Origin: Streptomyces solincola
GTDB lineage: Bacteria; Actinomycetota; Actinomycetes; Streptomycetales; Streptomycetaceae
Length of the DNA: 48,891 bases
Reading direction: 5' to 3'
NCBI RefSeq assembly: GCF_002982015.1
Contig: NZ_PVLV01000020.1
Coordinates: forward strand, 1 to 48,891
Under the pieces are notes generated by a model. The model saw only the letters and a program-made list of their open reading frames with translations. It did not search any database and was not told where the DNA came from. Below are positions 21,274-29,498 of the stretch, in pieces (position 1 is the stretch's first letter; each line of letters starts with the position of its first letter). Position numbers and translations under genes: made by a program.

Positions 21274-22002
21274 TCAGACGGCGGCCGGGTCCTCCTCGAC
21301 GAGGAGGTTGCGGGTGCGGTTGGCGTCCAGCGGGATGCCGGGGCCCATGGTGGTGGTCAGGGTCGCCTTCTTGATGTAGCGGCCCTTCGCGGCGGACGGC
21401 TTGAGGCGGTTGATCTCCTCGAGGGCGGCCGCGTAGTTCTCCACCAGCTTGGTCTCGTCGAAGGAGACCTTGCCGATGATGAAGTGGAGGTTGGAGTGCT
21501 TGTCCACGCGGAACTCGATCTTGCCGCCCTTGATCTCGGTGACGGCCTTGGCGACGTCCATGGTGACGGTGCCGGTCTTCGGGTTCGGCATCAGACCACG
21601 CGGGCCGAGGACGCGGCCGAGGCGGCCGACCTTGCCCATGAGGTCCGGGGTGGCGACGACGGCGTCGAACTCGTTCAGGCGCTGGCCCTTGGAGATCTCG
21701 TCGATCAGTTCGTCCGAGCCGACGATGTCGGCGCCGGCGGCCTCCGCGGCCGCAGCACGGTCACCGGTCGCGAAGACCAGGACCCGGGCGGTCTTGCCGG
21801 TGCCGTGCGGGAGGTTCACGGTGCCACGGACCATCTGGTCCGCCTTGCGCGGGTCGACACCCAGGCGGAAGGCGACCTCGACGGTGCCGTCGAACTTGGT
21901 GGCGGCGGTGTCCTTGGCCAGACGGACGGCCTCGAGCGGCGCGTAGCTACGCGTCTTGTCGATCTTGGCGTCCGCGCCGCGGAGAGCCTTGCTGCGCTTC
22001 AC
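21274..22002 (-). CDS. rplA: 50S ribosomal protein L1
   Basis: This encodes 242 aa from GTG 22002 ([20 protein letters not shown]). The conserved L1 core is complete, with [18 protein letters not shown] and [14 protein letters not shown] as signature segments. It binds 23S rRNA at the mobile L1 stalk and, in many bacteria, represses its own L11-L1 operon. It lies 99 bases downstream of rplK. Confidence 0.99.
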   Translation of the reverse strand: MKRSKALRGADAKIDKTRSYAPLEAVRLAKDTAATKFDGTVEVAFRLGVDPRKADQMVRGTVNLPHGTGKTARVLVFATGDRAAAAEAAGADIVGSDELIDEISKGQRLNEFDAVVATPDLMGKVGRLGRVLGPRGLMPNPKTGTVTMDVAKAVTEIKGGKIEFRVDKHSNLHFIIGKVSFDETKLVENYAAALEEINRLKPSAAKGRYIKKATLTTTMGPGIPLDANRTRNLLVEEDPAAV

Positions 22003-22101
22003 TTCTTCTCCTGCGTTGTTCAGGGGTGGGAGTCGTGGTCCGGGCCGGCGCTGGCCCTGCCACTGGTACGGGGCTGATCAGCCGCCGACCTGCGAGCCGT
22101 T

Positions 22102-22536
22102 TCAGCCCTCGACGGTGATGCCCATGGAACGGGCGGTGCCGGCGATGATCTTCTCGGCGGCGTCGAGGTCGTTGGCGTTGAGGTCGGGCAGCTTGGTCGT
22201 GGCGATCTCACGGACCTGGTCGCGCGTCAGCTTGGCGACCTTGGTCTTGTGCGGCTCGCCGGAGCCCTTGTCCACACCCGCGGCCTTGAGGATCAGCTTG
22301 GCGGCCGGCGGAGTCTTGGTAATGAAGGTGAAGGAGCGGTCCTCGTAGACCGTGATCTCCACCGGCACGACCATGCCGCGCTGCGACTCGGTCGCGGCGT
22401 TGTAGGCCTTGCAGAACTCCATGATGTTGACGCCGTGCTGACCGAGCGCGGGGCCGACCGGCGGAGCCGGGTTGGCCGCACCGGCCTGGATCTGGAGCTT
22501 GATAAGCCCCGTGACCTTCTTCTTCTTGGGAGGCAT
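22102..22536 (-). CDS. rplK: 50S ribosomal protein L11
   Basis: This encodes 144 aa from ATG, reading [19 protein letters not shown]. The L11 N-terminal domain with the Pro-rich [16 protein letters not shown] loop and the rRNA-binding C-terminal domain are complete. Together with 23S rRNA it forms the GTPase-associated centre, the target of thiostrepton-type antibiotics. The gene is separated from nusG by a terminator and presumably has its own promoter in 22537-22632. Confidence 0.99.
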
Positions 22537-22632
22537 AGCTCTCTCCGGGTCCTAGTGAGAGTTTTCCAGCCACCGTCCGGTCATCCGGATGGAGGCATAC
22601 CGCACAACGATAACGGGTATGGCTGTACGGCC

Positions 22633-22680
22633 AAAAACCGACAGGTCAGACCAGCCCCAAGGGCCGACCCGACCTGTCGG
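22633..22680 (-). terminator. Terminator after nusG
   Basis: A 10-bp perfect stem CCGACAGGTC/GACCTGTCGG (22671-22680 with 22638-22647, minus-strand order) is followed by five U residues. It lies 15 bases past the nusG stop and ends the secE-nusG unit before the rplK promoter region. Confidence 0.8.
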
Positions 22681-22694
22681 AAATCTGTGTGCGA

Positions 22695-23669
22695 TCAGTT
22701 CTTCTGGATCTGGTCGAAGCTCAGCTCGACCGGGGTCTCGCGGCCGAAGATCTCGACGAGGCCCTTGACCTTCTTCGAGTCGGCGTTGATCTCGTTGATG
22801 GTGGCCTGGAGGGTGGCGAACGGACCGTCGGTGACGGTGACCGAGTCGCCGACCTCGAAGTCCAGCACCTGCACCTCGACCTTGCGGGCGGGCGCCGGCT
22901 TGCCCTCGGCCTCGGCGGCCTCGCGGGCGGCCTTCTCCTCGGCCTCCGGGGCGAGCATCTTGACGATCTCGTCCAGGGTCAGCGGGTACGGGTCGTAGGC
23001 GTTGCCCACGAAGCCGGTGACGCCGGGGGTGTTGCGGACGACGCCCCAGGACTCGTTGGTGAGGTCCATGCGGACGAGCACGTAGCCGGGCAGCTTGTTC
23101 TGCCGGACGTTCTTGCGCTCGCCGTTCTTGATCTGGACGATCTCTTCCTCGGGGACCTCGGCCTGGTAGATGAAGTCCTCGACGTTCAGCGAGACGGCGC
23201 GCTGCTCCAGGTTGGCCTTCACGCGCTTCTCGTAGCCCGCGTAGGTGTGGATCACGTACCACTCGCCGGGCAGACCGCGCAGCTCGTCGCGGAGCGCGGC
23301 GACCGGGTCGACGGGGGCCGCCGGCTCGGCGTCGGGCTCGGCCTCGGCCTGCTCCTCGGCCAGCGCGGCGTCGTCCTCGGCGGCGGCCCCGGCGTCCACC
23401 GCGGCCTCCACCTCCTGGGCGACGGCGACCGGCTGCGCCTCGACCGACTCGACGGCCTCGTCGACGGGCTCCTCGGAGCCGTGCTCGGCCGCGATGTCGT
23501 CGGTGGCCAGAAGCTCGTCCTCGACCAGCGCCTCGTCCTCGACGTGCAGCGCCTCGTCCTCCGCGGCCTCGCCGGCAGCGGCGTCCGCAGCTTCCGCCTG
23601 GTCCTCGTCGGCCGCCTTGACGATGTCGAGCTCGTCCTGGGCGGACTCGTTCAGGTTCGGGTCAGACAC
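22695..23669 (-). CDS. nusG: Transcription termination/antitermination protein NusG
   Basis: This encodes 324 aa from GTG 23669 ([20 protein letters not shown]), with AGGAAGAA upstream. The first ~140 residues are a very acidic Ala/Glu/Asp extension, common in Streptomyces NusG but longer than the ~180-aa E. coli protein. The NGN domain follows ([22 protein letters not shown]) and then the KOW domain ([18 protein letters not shown]...). It binds RNA polymerase and links it to Rho or the ribosome. It is co-transcribed with secE, with an attenuator-like hairpin between them. Confidence 0.98.
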   Translation of the reverse strand: MSDPNLNESAQDELDIVKAADEDQAEAADAAAGEAAEDEALHVEDEALVEDELLATDDIAAEHGSEEPVDEAVESVEAQPVAVAQEVEAAVDAGAAAEDDAALAEEQAEAEPDAEPAAPVDPVAALRDELRGLPGEWYVIHTYAGYEKRVKANLEQRAVSLNVEDFIYQAEVPEEEIVQIKNGERKNVRQNKLPGYVLVRMDLTNESWGVVRNTPGVTGFVGNAYDPYPLTLDEIVKMLAPEAEEKAAREAAEAEGKPAPARKVEVQVLDFEVGDSVTVTDGPFATLQATINEINADSKKVKGLVEIFGRETPVELSFDQIQKN

Positions 23670-23711
23670 GGTGGCTGCTTCTTCCTGGATACAGATGGGG
23701 TGGAACATGCG

Positions 23712-23736
23712 AAAAGGGGCGCCTGTCGAGGCGCCC
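23712..23736 (-). terminator. Terminator/attenuator between secE and nusG
   Basis: A 7-bp GGGCGCC/GGCGCCC stem (23730-23736 with 23717-23723) with a six-base loop is followed on the minus strand by C-TTTT. It starts 10 bases past the secE stop and could set a lower level of nusG than secE expression. Confidence 0.6.
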
Positions 23737-23746
23737 TCCGCGGGAA

Positions 23747-24025
23747 TCAGCCGAAGACGTACTTGACTGCTTCCTGGAAGCCGATGTCGATGACGGTCAC
23801 CAGACCGATCATGACGACGACGAAGACGATCACTACGGTCGTGTACGTCGTGAGCTGGCTGCGGGTGGGCCAGACGACCTTGCGCAGCTCGGCGATGATC
23901 TGCCGGTAGAACAGCGCGAGACGGCCCAGCGGGCCCTTCTTGCCGCGCTTGCCGCCCTTGCGGTTCTTCTTGGGGGCCTCGTCCTCGGCATCAGGCATGT
24001 CGATGGAGCCTACGGCGTCCGTCAC
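23747..24025 (-). CDS. secE: Preprotein translocase subunit SecE
   Basis: This encodes 92 aa from GTG 24025 ([16 protein letters not shown]), chosen by length and by the AGGTGAGAG just upstream; a longer frame reaches into the tRNA region and is not real. A basic Lys/Gly segment ([13 protein letters not shown]) precedes the conserved amphipathic [17 protein letters not shown] and one membrane helix ([17 protein letters not shown]). It clamps SecY in the translocon. Order tRNA-Trp, secE, nusG, rplK, rplA is conserved across actinobacteria. Confidence 0.97.
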   Translation of the reverse strand: MTDAVGSIDMPDAEDEAPKKNRKGGKRGKKGPLGRLALFYRQIIAELRKVVWPTRSQLTTYTTVVIVFVVVMIGLVTVIDIGFQEAVKYVFG

Positions 24026-24127
24026 GTCTCTCACCTGATTCCGGGTCGGCCGTGCCGCGCCCGGGTTGAGCCGCACGGCGGTGCAATGACATACATACCT
24101 GCGCACACATCCTGGCGGTGTGTGTAG

Positions 24128-24200
24128 CAGGGCCGGAGGGACTTGAACCCCCAACCGCCGGTTTTGGAGACCGGTGCTCTACCAATTGAGCTACGACCCT
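24128..24200 (-). tRNA. tRNA-Trp (CCA)
   Basis: The 73-base cloverleaf has 7-bp acceptor AGGGTCG/CGGCCCT (one G-U), D loop GTAGCTCAATTGGTAGAGC, anticodon loop CTCCAAA with anticodon CCA, and GGTTCAAGTCC T arm. No CCA is encoded. It is upstream of secE, as in other actinobacteria. Confidence 0.97.
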
Positions 24201-24361
24201 CTGTCGTTCTCCACCAACGTACCGCATCAGCGGCGGTGGTCGGTGCGAGCCAACGAGCAGTGAGTGTACGTGGTCAGCGGCCTCCCGTCGAACAGACGGC
24301 GGCCGTCCACGCCGTGAAACCCGTGTACCCCGGCCGTCCGGGGTCTGGGACGATGGGCCGC

Positions 24362-25588
24362 ATGAGCGCTGCAACTCCTCCCTCCGAGCGCCGGGTCTCC
24401 GCCCGCATCGGCGCGATCTCCGAGTCCGCGACCCTCGCCGTCGACGCCAAGGCCAAGGCCCTGAAGGCCGCCGGGCGCCCGGTGATCGGCTTCGGCGCCG
24501 GCGAGCCCGACTTCCCGACGCCGGACTACATCGTCGAGGCGGCGGTCGAGGCCTGCCGCGACCCGCGCAACCACCGCTACACCCCGGCCGGCGGCCTGCC
24601 CGAGCTGAAGAAGGCCATCGCCGCCAAGACCCTGCGGGACTCCGGCTACGAGGTCGACCCCGCCCAGGTGCTGGTGACCAACGGCGGCAAGCAGGCGATC
24701 TACGAGGCGTTCGCCGCGATCCTGGACCCGGGCGACGAGGTCATCGTCCCCGCCCCGTACTGGACGACGTACCCGGAGTCGATCCGGCTGGCCGGCGGCG
24801 TCCCGGTGGAGGTGGTCGCCGACGAGACCACCGGCTACCGGGTGTCGGTGGAGCAGCTGGAGGCGGCCCGCACCGAGAACACCAAGGTGGTGCTCTTCGT
24901 CTCCCCGTCCAACCCCACCGGCGCGGTCTACAGCCGCGAGGACGCCGAGGCGATCGGCCGCTGGGCCGTCGAGCACGGCCTGTGGGTGCTGACCGACGAG
25001 ATCTACGAGCACCTGGTGTACGGGGACGCGGAGTTCACCTCGCTGCCCGCGCTGCTGCCCGAGCTGCGCGACAAGTGCGTCGTGGTCAACGGCGTGGCGA
25101 AGACGTACGCGATGACCGGCTGGCGGGTGGGCTGGATCATCGGCCCGAAGGACGTGGTGAAGGCGGCGACCAACCTCCAGTCGCACGCCACCTCCAACGT
25201 CTCCAACGTGGCGCAGGTCGCCGCGCTGGCCGCGGTCTCCGGCAGCCTGGCCGCGGTCGCCGAGATGCGCACCGCCTTCGACCGGCGCCGCCAGACCATC
25301 GTGCGGATGCTCAACGAGATCGAGGGCGTGGTCTGCCCCACCCCCGAGGGCGCGTTCTACGCCTACCCCTCGGTCAAGGGCCTGCTGGGCAAGGAGATCC
25401 GCGGCAAGCGCCCGCAGACCACGGTGGAGCTGGCCGAGCTGATCCTCACCGAGGTCGAGGTGGCGGTCGTCCCGGGTGAGGCGTTCGGCACCCCGGGCTA
25501 CCTGCGGCTGTCCTACGCGCTGGGCGACGAGGACCTGGTCGAGGGCGTCTCCCGGATGCAGAAGCTGCTGGCCGAGGCCCGCGACTGA
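24362..25588 (+). CDS. aspC: Pyridoxal-phosphate aminotransferase (aspartate type)
   Basis: This encodes 408 aa of a fold-type I, class I aminotransferase. The PLP lysine is Lys247 in [16 protein letters not shown]; other signature positions are SPSNPTG (about 182-188), TDEIYEHL (about 211-218) and the C-terminal substrate-binding Arg in YLRLSYALG. This pattern fits the Ib subgroup of bacterial aspartate transaminases, which convert aspartate and 2-oxoglutarate to oxaloacetate and glutamate. It is a single-gene unit divergent from tRNA-Trp and followed by a strong terminator. Activity on other substrates such as prephenate cannot be excluded. Confidence 0.9.
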   Translation: MSAATPPSERRVSARIGAISESATLAVDAKAKALKAAGRPVIGFGAGEPDFPTPDYIVEAAVEACRDPRNHRYTPAGGLPELKKAIAAKTLRDSGYEVDPAQVLVTNGGKQAIYEAFAAILDPGDEVIVPAPYWTTYPESIRLAGGVPVEVVADETTGYRVSVEQLEAARTENTKVVLFVSPSNPTGAVYSREDAEAIGRWAVEHGLWVLTDEIYEHLVYGDAEFTSLPALLPELRDKCVVVNGVAKTYAMTGWRVGWIIGPKDVVKAATNLQSHATSNVSNVAQVAALAAVSGSLAAVAEMRTAFDRRRQTIVRMLNEIEGVVCPTPEGAFYAYPSVKGLLGKEIRGKRPQTTVELAELILTEVEVAVVPGEAFGTPGYLRLSYALGDEDLVEGVSRMQKLLAEARD

Positions 25589-25606
25589 TCCGCGTACGGC
25601 GTCGGT

Positions 25607-25641
25607 GAGCGGGCCCGGGGAGGCGATCCCCGGGCCCGCTC
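25607..25641 (+). terminator. Terminator after the aminotransferase gene
   Basis: A perfect 15-bp stem (25607-25621 with 25627-25641) with a GGCGA loop lies 18 bases after the stop codon. Confidence 0.85.
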
Positions 25642-25723
25642 TCGCGTTCTGGCAAGCACCCGATCAGGGCCCGGCCGCCGAAAGGGGCTGCCCTCGGCGC
25701 GCCGCCTTTGGCAGGATCTCCGG

Positions 25724-26752
25724 ATGGAGCACCCTCACCCCCCGCGCGACCTGCGTCTGCTGCCCAAGGCCCATCTGCACCTGCACTTCACCGGATCGAT
25801 GCGCCCGGCCACCCTGCTGGAGCTGGCCGGCGAGCACGGCGTCCACCTGCCCGACGCGCTGACCGGGGGCGAGCCGCCGAAGCTGCGGGCGACCGACGAG
25901 CGGGGCTGGTTCCGCTTCCAGCGGCTGTACGACGCGGCCCGCTCCTGCCTGCGTACGCCCGAGGACATCCGGCGGCTGGTGCGCGAGGCGGCCGAGGAGG
26001 ACGTCCGGGACGGCTCGGGGTGGCTGGAGATCCAGGTCGACCCCACCTCGTACGCGCCCCGGCTGGGCGGGCTGATCCCGGCGCTGGAGATCATCCTGGA
26101 CGCGGTGGACTCCGCGTCCAGGGAGACCGGGCTCGGGATGCGGGTGATCGTCGCGGCGAACCGGATGAAGCACCCGCTGGACGCCCGGACGCTGGCCCGG
26201 CTCGCGGTGCGGTACGCCGGCAGCGGGGTGATCGGCTTCGGGCTCTCCAACGACGAGCGGCGCGGCATGGCCCGCGACTTCGACCGGGCCTTCGCCATCG
26301 CCCGAGAGGGCGGGCTGCTGGCGGCCCCGCACGGCGGCGAGCTGACCGGCCCGGCCTCGGTCCGCGACTGCCTGGACGACCTGGGCGCGGCGCGGATCGG
26401 GCACGGCGTACGGGCGGCGGAGGATCCGCGGCTGCTGCGCAGGCTGGCCGAGCGGGGGGTGACCTGCGAGGTCTGCCCGGCGTCCAATGTGGCGCTCGGG
26501 GTGTACGAGAAGCCGGAGCAGGTGCCGCTGCGGACGCTGTACGAGGCGGGGGTGCCGATGGCGCTCGGCGCGGACGACCCGCTGCTGTTCGGCTCCCGGC
26601 TGGCCGCCCAGTACGAGATCGCCCGGACCCACCACGGTTTCACCGACGCGGAACTGGCCGAGCTGGCCCGCCAGTCGATCCGCGGCTCCGCCGCCCCGCC
26701 CGACGTCCAGGCGAAGCTGCTGGCGGGGGTCGACGAGTGGTTGGAGTGCTGA
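25724..26752 (+). CDS. Adenosine deaminase family protein
   Basis: This encodes 342 aa. The metal-binding H-x-H is His19/His21 in KAHLHLHFTGS. Further family landmarks are HGGEL (catalytic Glu and zinc His), the IGHGV segment and GADDP with the metal-binding Asp. The protein should hydrolytically deaminate adenosine, deoxyadenosine or a related purine nucleoside in the cytosol. The central GFGLSNDE replaces the GxDLAGDE of classical adenosine deaminases, so the true substrate could differ; 6-aminodeoxyfutalosine of menaquinone synthesis is one option. No good ribosome site is seen. It converges on murB, 24 bases away. Confidence 0.8.
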   Translation: MEHPHPPRDLRLLPKAHLHLHFTGSMRPATLLELAGEHGVHLPDALTGGEPPKLRATDERGWFRFQRLYDAARSCLRTPEDIRRLVREAAEEDVRDGSGWLEIQVDPTSYAPRLGGLIPALEIILDAVDSASRETGLGMRVIVAANRMKHPLDARTLARLAVRYAGSGVIGFGLSNDERRGMARDFDRAFAIAREGGLLAAPHGGELTGPASVRDCLDDLGAARIGHGVRAAEDPRLLRRLAERGVTCEVCPASNVALGVYEKPEQVPLRTLYEAGVPMALGADDPLLFGSRLAAQYEIARTHHGFTDAELAELARQSIRGSAAPPDVQAKLLAGVDEWLEC

Positions 26753-26776
26753 GCGGCGCGGGAGGGAGGAAGGGAG

Positions 26777-27874
26777 CTAGAGGCTGACGCCGACCGTCAC
26801 CGGCTCGTTGACGAGGGTGACGCCGAAGGCGTCCCTGACCCCCTCGACGACCTCGCGGGCGAGCGCCAGCAGGTCCTCGGTGGTGGCCTCGCCGCGGTTG
26901 GTGAGGGCGAGGGTGTGCTTGGTGGAGATGCGGGCGGGCCCGGCGCCGTACCCCTTGGTGAAGCCGGCCTGGTCGATCAGCCAGGCGGCCGAGGTCTTGG
27001 TCAGCCCCTCCCCCGCCGGGTAGGCGGGCGGCGCGGCGTCCTCGCCGAGCCGTTCGCGGACGCGGCCGAGGAAGGCCCCGTACGCCTCCTCGGTCAGGAT
27101 CGGGTTGGTGAAGAACGACCCGGCGGACCAGGTGTCGTGGTCCTCGGCGTCCAGCACCATCCCCTTGCCGGCGCGCAGCGCGAGCACCGTCCTGCGGGCG
27201 TCGGCGGCGGGCACCCGGTCGCCGACCCGCACGCCGAGCGAGCGGGCGGTCTCCGCGTACCGCAGCGGGGCGCTCATCCCGCCGGCGTCCTCCAGCTCGA
27301 AGCGGACCCGCAGCACGACGTAGCGGCCGGGGTCGGCCTTGAAGCGGCTGTGCCGGTAGGAGAACGCGCACTCGGCGTTCGGGATGACGACGGTCTCGCG
27401 GGTCCGCCGGTCGTAGGCGACGACCTCGCTGATGGTGGCGGACACCTCCTGGCCGTACGCCCCGACGTTCTGGATCGGTGTGGCGCCGGCCGAGCCGGGG
27501 ATGCCGGCCAGGCACTCGATGCCGGCGAGCCCGGCCTCGACGGTGCGGGCGACGGCCTCCGACCAGTTCTCGCCGGCGGCCAGCTCGAGTGTGCCGCCGT
27601 CCAGGGCGTAGCCGCTGGTGGCGATGCGCAGGGCGGTGCCCTCGAAGCCCTTGTCCCCGATGACCAGGTTGGAGCCGCCGCCGATGATCAGCAGCGGGGT
27701 GCCGGTCTGGTCCGCCTCGCGCACGACGGCGATCACCTCGTCGTCGGTGGTCGCCGTCGCGAGCCGGGTGGCGGGCCCGCCGAGCCGGAAGGTGGTCAGG
27801 GGCGCGAGGGGGGCGTCGTGGAGTACGTGCACGGGTGACAGGTTACGTGCCACCCGTGCGAGGTCGTCTGCCAC
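26777..27874 (-). CDS. murB: UDP-N-acetylenolpyruvoylglucosamine reductase
   Basis: This encodes 365 aa from GTG 27874, or 351 aa from GTG 27832; neither has a clear ribosome site, and the longer start lies 9 bases after the hadB stop, allowing coupling. It reduces UDP-GlcNAc-enolpyruvate to UDP-MurNAc with NADPH and FAD in peptidoglycan precursor synthesis. The FAD domain has TTFRLGGPA and GGGSNLVIGDKGF; the catalytic Ser is in AGSFFTNP and the catalytic Glu in TNRGEATTEDL. GIPGSAGATPIQNVGAYG is the MurB signature. It is the last gene of the hadA-hadB-murB run. Confidence 0.95.
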   Translation of the reverse strand: MADDLARVARNLSPVHVLHDAPLAPLTTFRLGGPATRLATATTDDEVIAVVREADQTGTPLLIIGGGSNLVIGDKGFEGTALRIATSGYALDGGTLELAAGENWSEAVARTVEAGLAGIECLAGIPGSAGATPIQNVGAYGQEVSATISEVVAYDRRTRETVVIPNAECAFSYRHSRFKADPGRYVVLRVRFELEDAGGMSAPLRYAETARSLGVRVGDRVPAADARRTVLALRAGKGMVLDAEDHDTWSAGSFFTNPILTEEAYGAFLGRVRERLGEDAAPPAYPAGEGLTKTSAAWLIDQAGFTKGYGAGPARISTKHTLALTNRGEATTEDLLALAREVVEGVRDAFGVTLVNEPVTVGVSL

Positions 27875-27883
27875 GCGGGGCGG

Positions 27884-28312
27884 CTACGCCAGCCGGACGA
27901 CGGCCCGCGACATCCCCAGCACCTTCTGCCCGGCGCTGGTGACGGTCAGGTCGACCCGGACCTTGTTGTCGTCCAGCTTGGCGGCGACCTTGGCGCTGAC
28001 CTCGACGAGGGCGCCGGTGTCGTCGTCGGGCACCACGACCGGCTTGGTGAAGCGCACCCCGTACTCGACCACCGCGGCCGGGTCGCCGGCCCAGTCGGTG
28101 ACCACCCGGGCGGCCTCGGCCATGGTGAACATGCCGTGCGCGATGACGTCGGGCAGGCCCACCTGGACGGCGAACCGCTCGTTCCAGTGGATGGGGTTGA
28201 AGTCACCGGAGGCGCCCGCGTACCGCACGAGGGTCTCGCGGGTCACGGGAAAGCTCTGGGCCGGCAGCTCGGCGCCGACCTCGACCTCGTCGTACGCGAT
28301 CTTCGCGGTCAT
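27884..28312 (-). CDS. hadB: MaoC-like (3R)-hydroxyacyl dehydratase subunit, HadB type
   Basis: This 142-aa hot-dog fold protein carries the hydratase motif YAGASGDFNPIHWNE with catalytic Asp37 and His42, then GLPDVIAHGMF. It is the catalytic-type partner of the HadAB pair. In mycobacteria the same pair, next to rpmG and secE-nusG, dehydrates hydroxyacyl-ACP in FAS-II mycolate synthesis. Streptomyces makes no mycolates, so the substrate here is probably another (3R)-hydroxyacyl thioester. It lies 4 bases after the hadA stop. Confidence 0.85.
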   Translation of the reverse strand: MTAKIAYDEVEVGAELPAQSFPVTRETLVRYAGASGDFNPIHWNERFAVQVGLPDVIAHGMFTMAEAARVVTDWAGDPAAVVEYGVRFTKPVVVPDDDTGALVEVSAKVAAKLDDNKVRVDLTVTSAGQKVLGMSRAVVRLA

Positions 28313-28316
28313 CGGC

Positions 28317-28772
28317 TCAGGCCTCCTCTGCGGCCGCGCGGGCCACCAGCTTGGTCCAGGCGGTCACCACGTGCTCGCCGGCCTCGTCGTGGACCTCGCC
28401 GCGGATGTCCAGGATGTCGTTGCCCGCCATGGACTTGATCGCCTCGATGGTGGAGGTGACGGAGAGCCGGTCGCCGGCCCGCACCGGGCGGCTGTAGGCG
28501 AACTTCTGGTCGCCGTGGACGACCCGGCTGTAGTCCAGACCGAGCTGCGGGTCGCTGATCACCTGCCGGGCGGCCTGGAAGCTGATGGCGAACACGAAGG
28601 TCGGCGGGGCGATGACCTCCGGGTGACCGAGTGCCTTCGCCGCCTCGGTGTCGGTGTAGACGGGATTCGCGTCGCCGATCGCCTCGGCGAATTCGCGGAT
28701 CTTCTCCCGGCCGACCTCGTAGGGGGCGGTGGGCGGGTAGCTCCGTCCCACGAAGGACTGGTCGAGCGCCAT
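28317..28772 (-). CDS. hadA: FAS1-like dehydratase subunit, HadA type
   Basis: This encodes 151 aa of a hot-dog fold protein (MALDQSFVGRSYPPTAPYEV). The motif position matching His42 of its partner is Tyr39 (GDANPVYTD), so the catalytic His is missing. This fits the non-catalytic, substrate-holding subunit role known for mycobacterial HadA. It is the first gene of hadA-hadB-murB and follows the rpmG terminator. Some databases label it UPF0336. Confidence 0.85.
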   Translation of the reverse strand: MALDQSFVGRSYPPTAPYEVGREKIREFAEAIGDANPVYTDTEAAKALGHPEVIAPPTFVFAISFQAARQVISDPQLGLDYSRVVHGDQKFAYSRPVRAGDRLSVTSTIEAIKSMAGNDILDIRGEVHDEAGEHVVTAWTKLVARAAAEEA

Positions 28773-28842
28773 GGACGCGTTACCTCCTGCAAGCGATCAA
28801 GGAATACGGTCGGCGGGCCGGCCCGCCCGTACCGGGAAACGA

Positions 28843-28877
28843 CACGAGGCCGCCCCCTGGATGGGAGCGGCCTCGTG
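28843..28877 (-). terminator. Terminator after rpmG
   Basis: An 11-bp perfect stem CACGAGGCCGC/GCGGCCTCGTG (28843-28853 with 28867-28877) with a 13-base loop lies 12 bases past the rpmG stop and before the hadA promoter region. Confidence 0.75.
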
Positions 28878-28889
28878 TACGAGCCTGTT

Positions 28890-29054
28890 TCAGCGCGTCT
28901 CGCGGTGCGCGGTGTGCGCGTTGCAGCGCGGGCAGTGCTTCTTCATCTCAAGACGGTCCGGGTTGTTGCGCCGGTTCTTCTTGGTGATGTAGTTCCGCTC
29001 CTTGCACTCCACGCAGGCCAGCGTGATCTTCGGGCGGACGTCGGTGGCAGCCAC
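28890..29054 (-). CDS. rpmG: 50S ribosomal protein L33 (zinc-binding form)
   Basis: This 54-aa gene starts at GTG 29054 ([20 protein letters not shown]). Both Cys pairs are present, CVEC and CPRC, so this is the zinc-containing C+ form and not the Zur-controlled C- paralogue that Streptomyces also carries elsewhere. The order rpmG, hadA, hadB matches other actinobacteria. Confidence 0.96.
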   Translation of the reverse strand: MAATDVRPKITLACVECKERNYITKKNRRNNPDRLEMKKHCPRCNAHTAHRETR

Positions 29055-29146
29055 GTGAGTGCTCCTTGACGGACGGATGGACGGATGAACGCAAGAAAGA
29101 GTAGCCGATCGAAGGACCGACCCTGCAATCGGCTACACTTAGTGAG

Positions 29147-29219
29147 TAGCGGTGACCGGACTTGAACCGGTGACACAGCGATTATGAGCCGCTTGCTCTA
29201 CCGACTGAGCTACACCGCT
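29147..29219 (-). tRNA. tRNA-Met (CAT), elongator
   Basis: The 73-base cloverleaf has acceptor AGCGGTG/CACCGCT, D arm GTAGCTCAGTCGGTAGAGC, anticodon loop CTCATAA (anticodon CAT) and GGTTCAAGTCC T arm. The acceptor begins with a paired A-U and lacks the unpaired initiator-type 5' end, so it is an elongator. Confidence 0.95.
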
Positions 29220-29266
29220 GCGATGCCGGATCCCCTCACCCGAAGGCGAGGATCACCGAACATCAG

Positions 29267-29339
29267 AGCCCCAATACGGAATCGAACCGTAGACCTTCTC
29301 CTTACCATGGAGACGCTCTACCGACTGAGCTATTGGGGC
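29267..29339 (-). tRNA. tRNA-Thr (GGT)
   Basis: The 73-base cloverleaf has acceptor GCCCCAA/TTGGGGC, anticodon stem TCTCC/GGAGA around loop ATGGTAA (anticodon GGT), and GGTTCGATTCC T arm. It is 47 bases upstream of tRNA-Met on the same strand and likely co-transcribed with it and rpmG. Confidence 0.96.
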
Positions 29340-29498
29340 GAGCGATGAAGACATTACACGGTCGCGTGCCGTTCGCCCAAATCCGTTTCACCGCGCCTCC
29401 ACCGCCCGTCGGCACCCCGGCTGGACTCACACTGTGTGATCATTCACGCACCCTCAGTGCGCAGAGTCCGTACGCAGTCCCACGCCGCCAGGAGCCCG

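Noticed and set aside
23747..24154. Longer SecE start reaching to 24154
   Set aside because: It would read into the tRNA-Trp 3' end; GTG 24025 gives the expected N-terminus and size.
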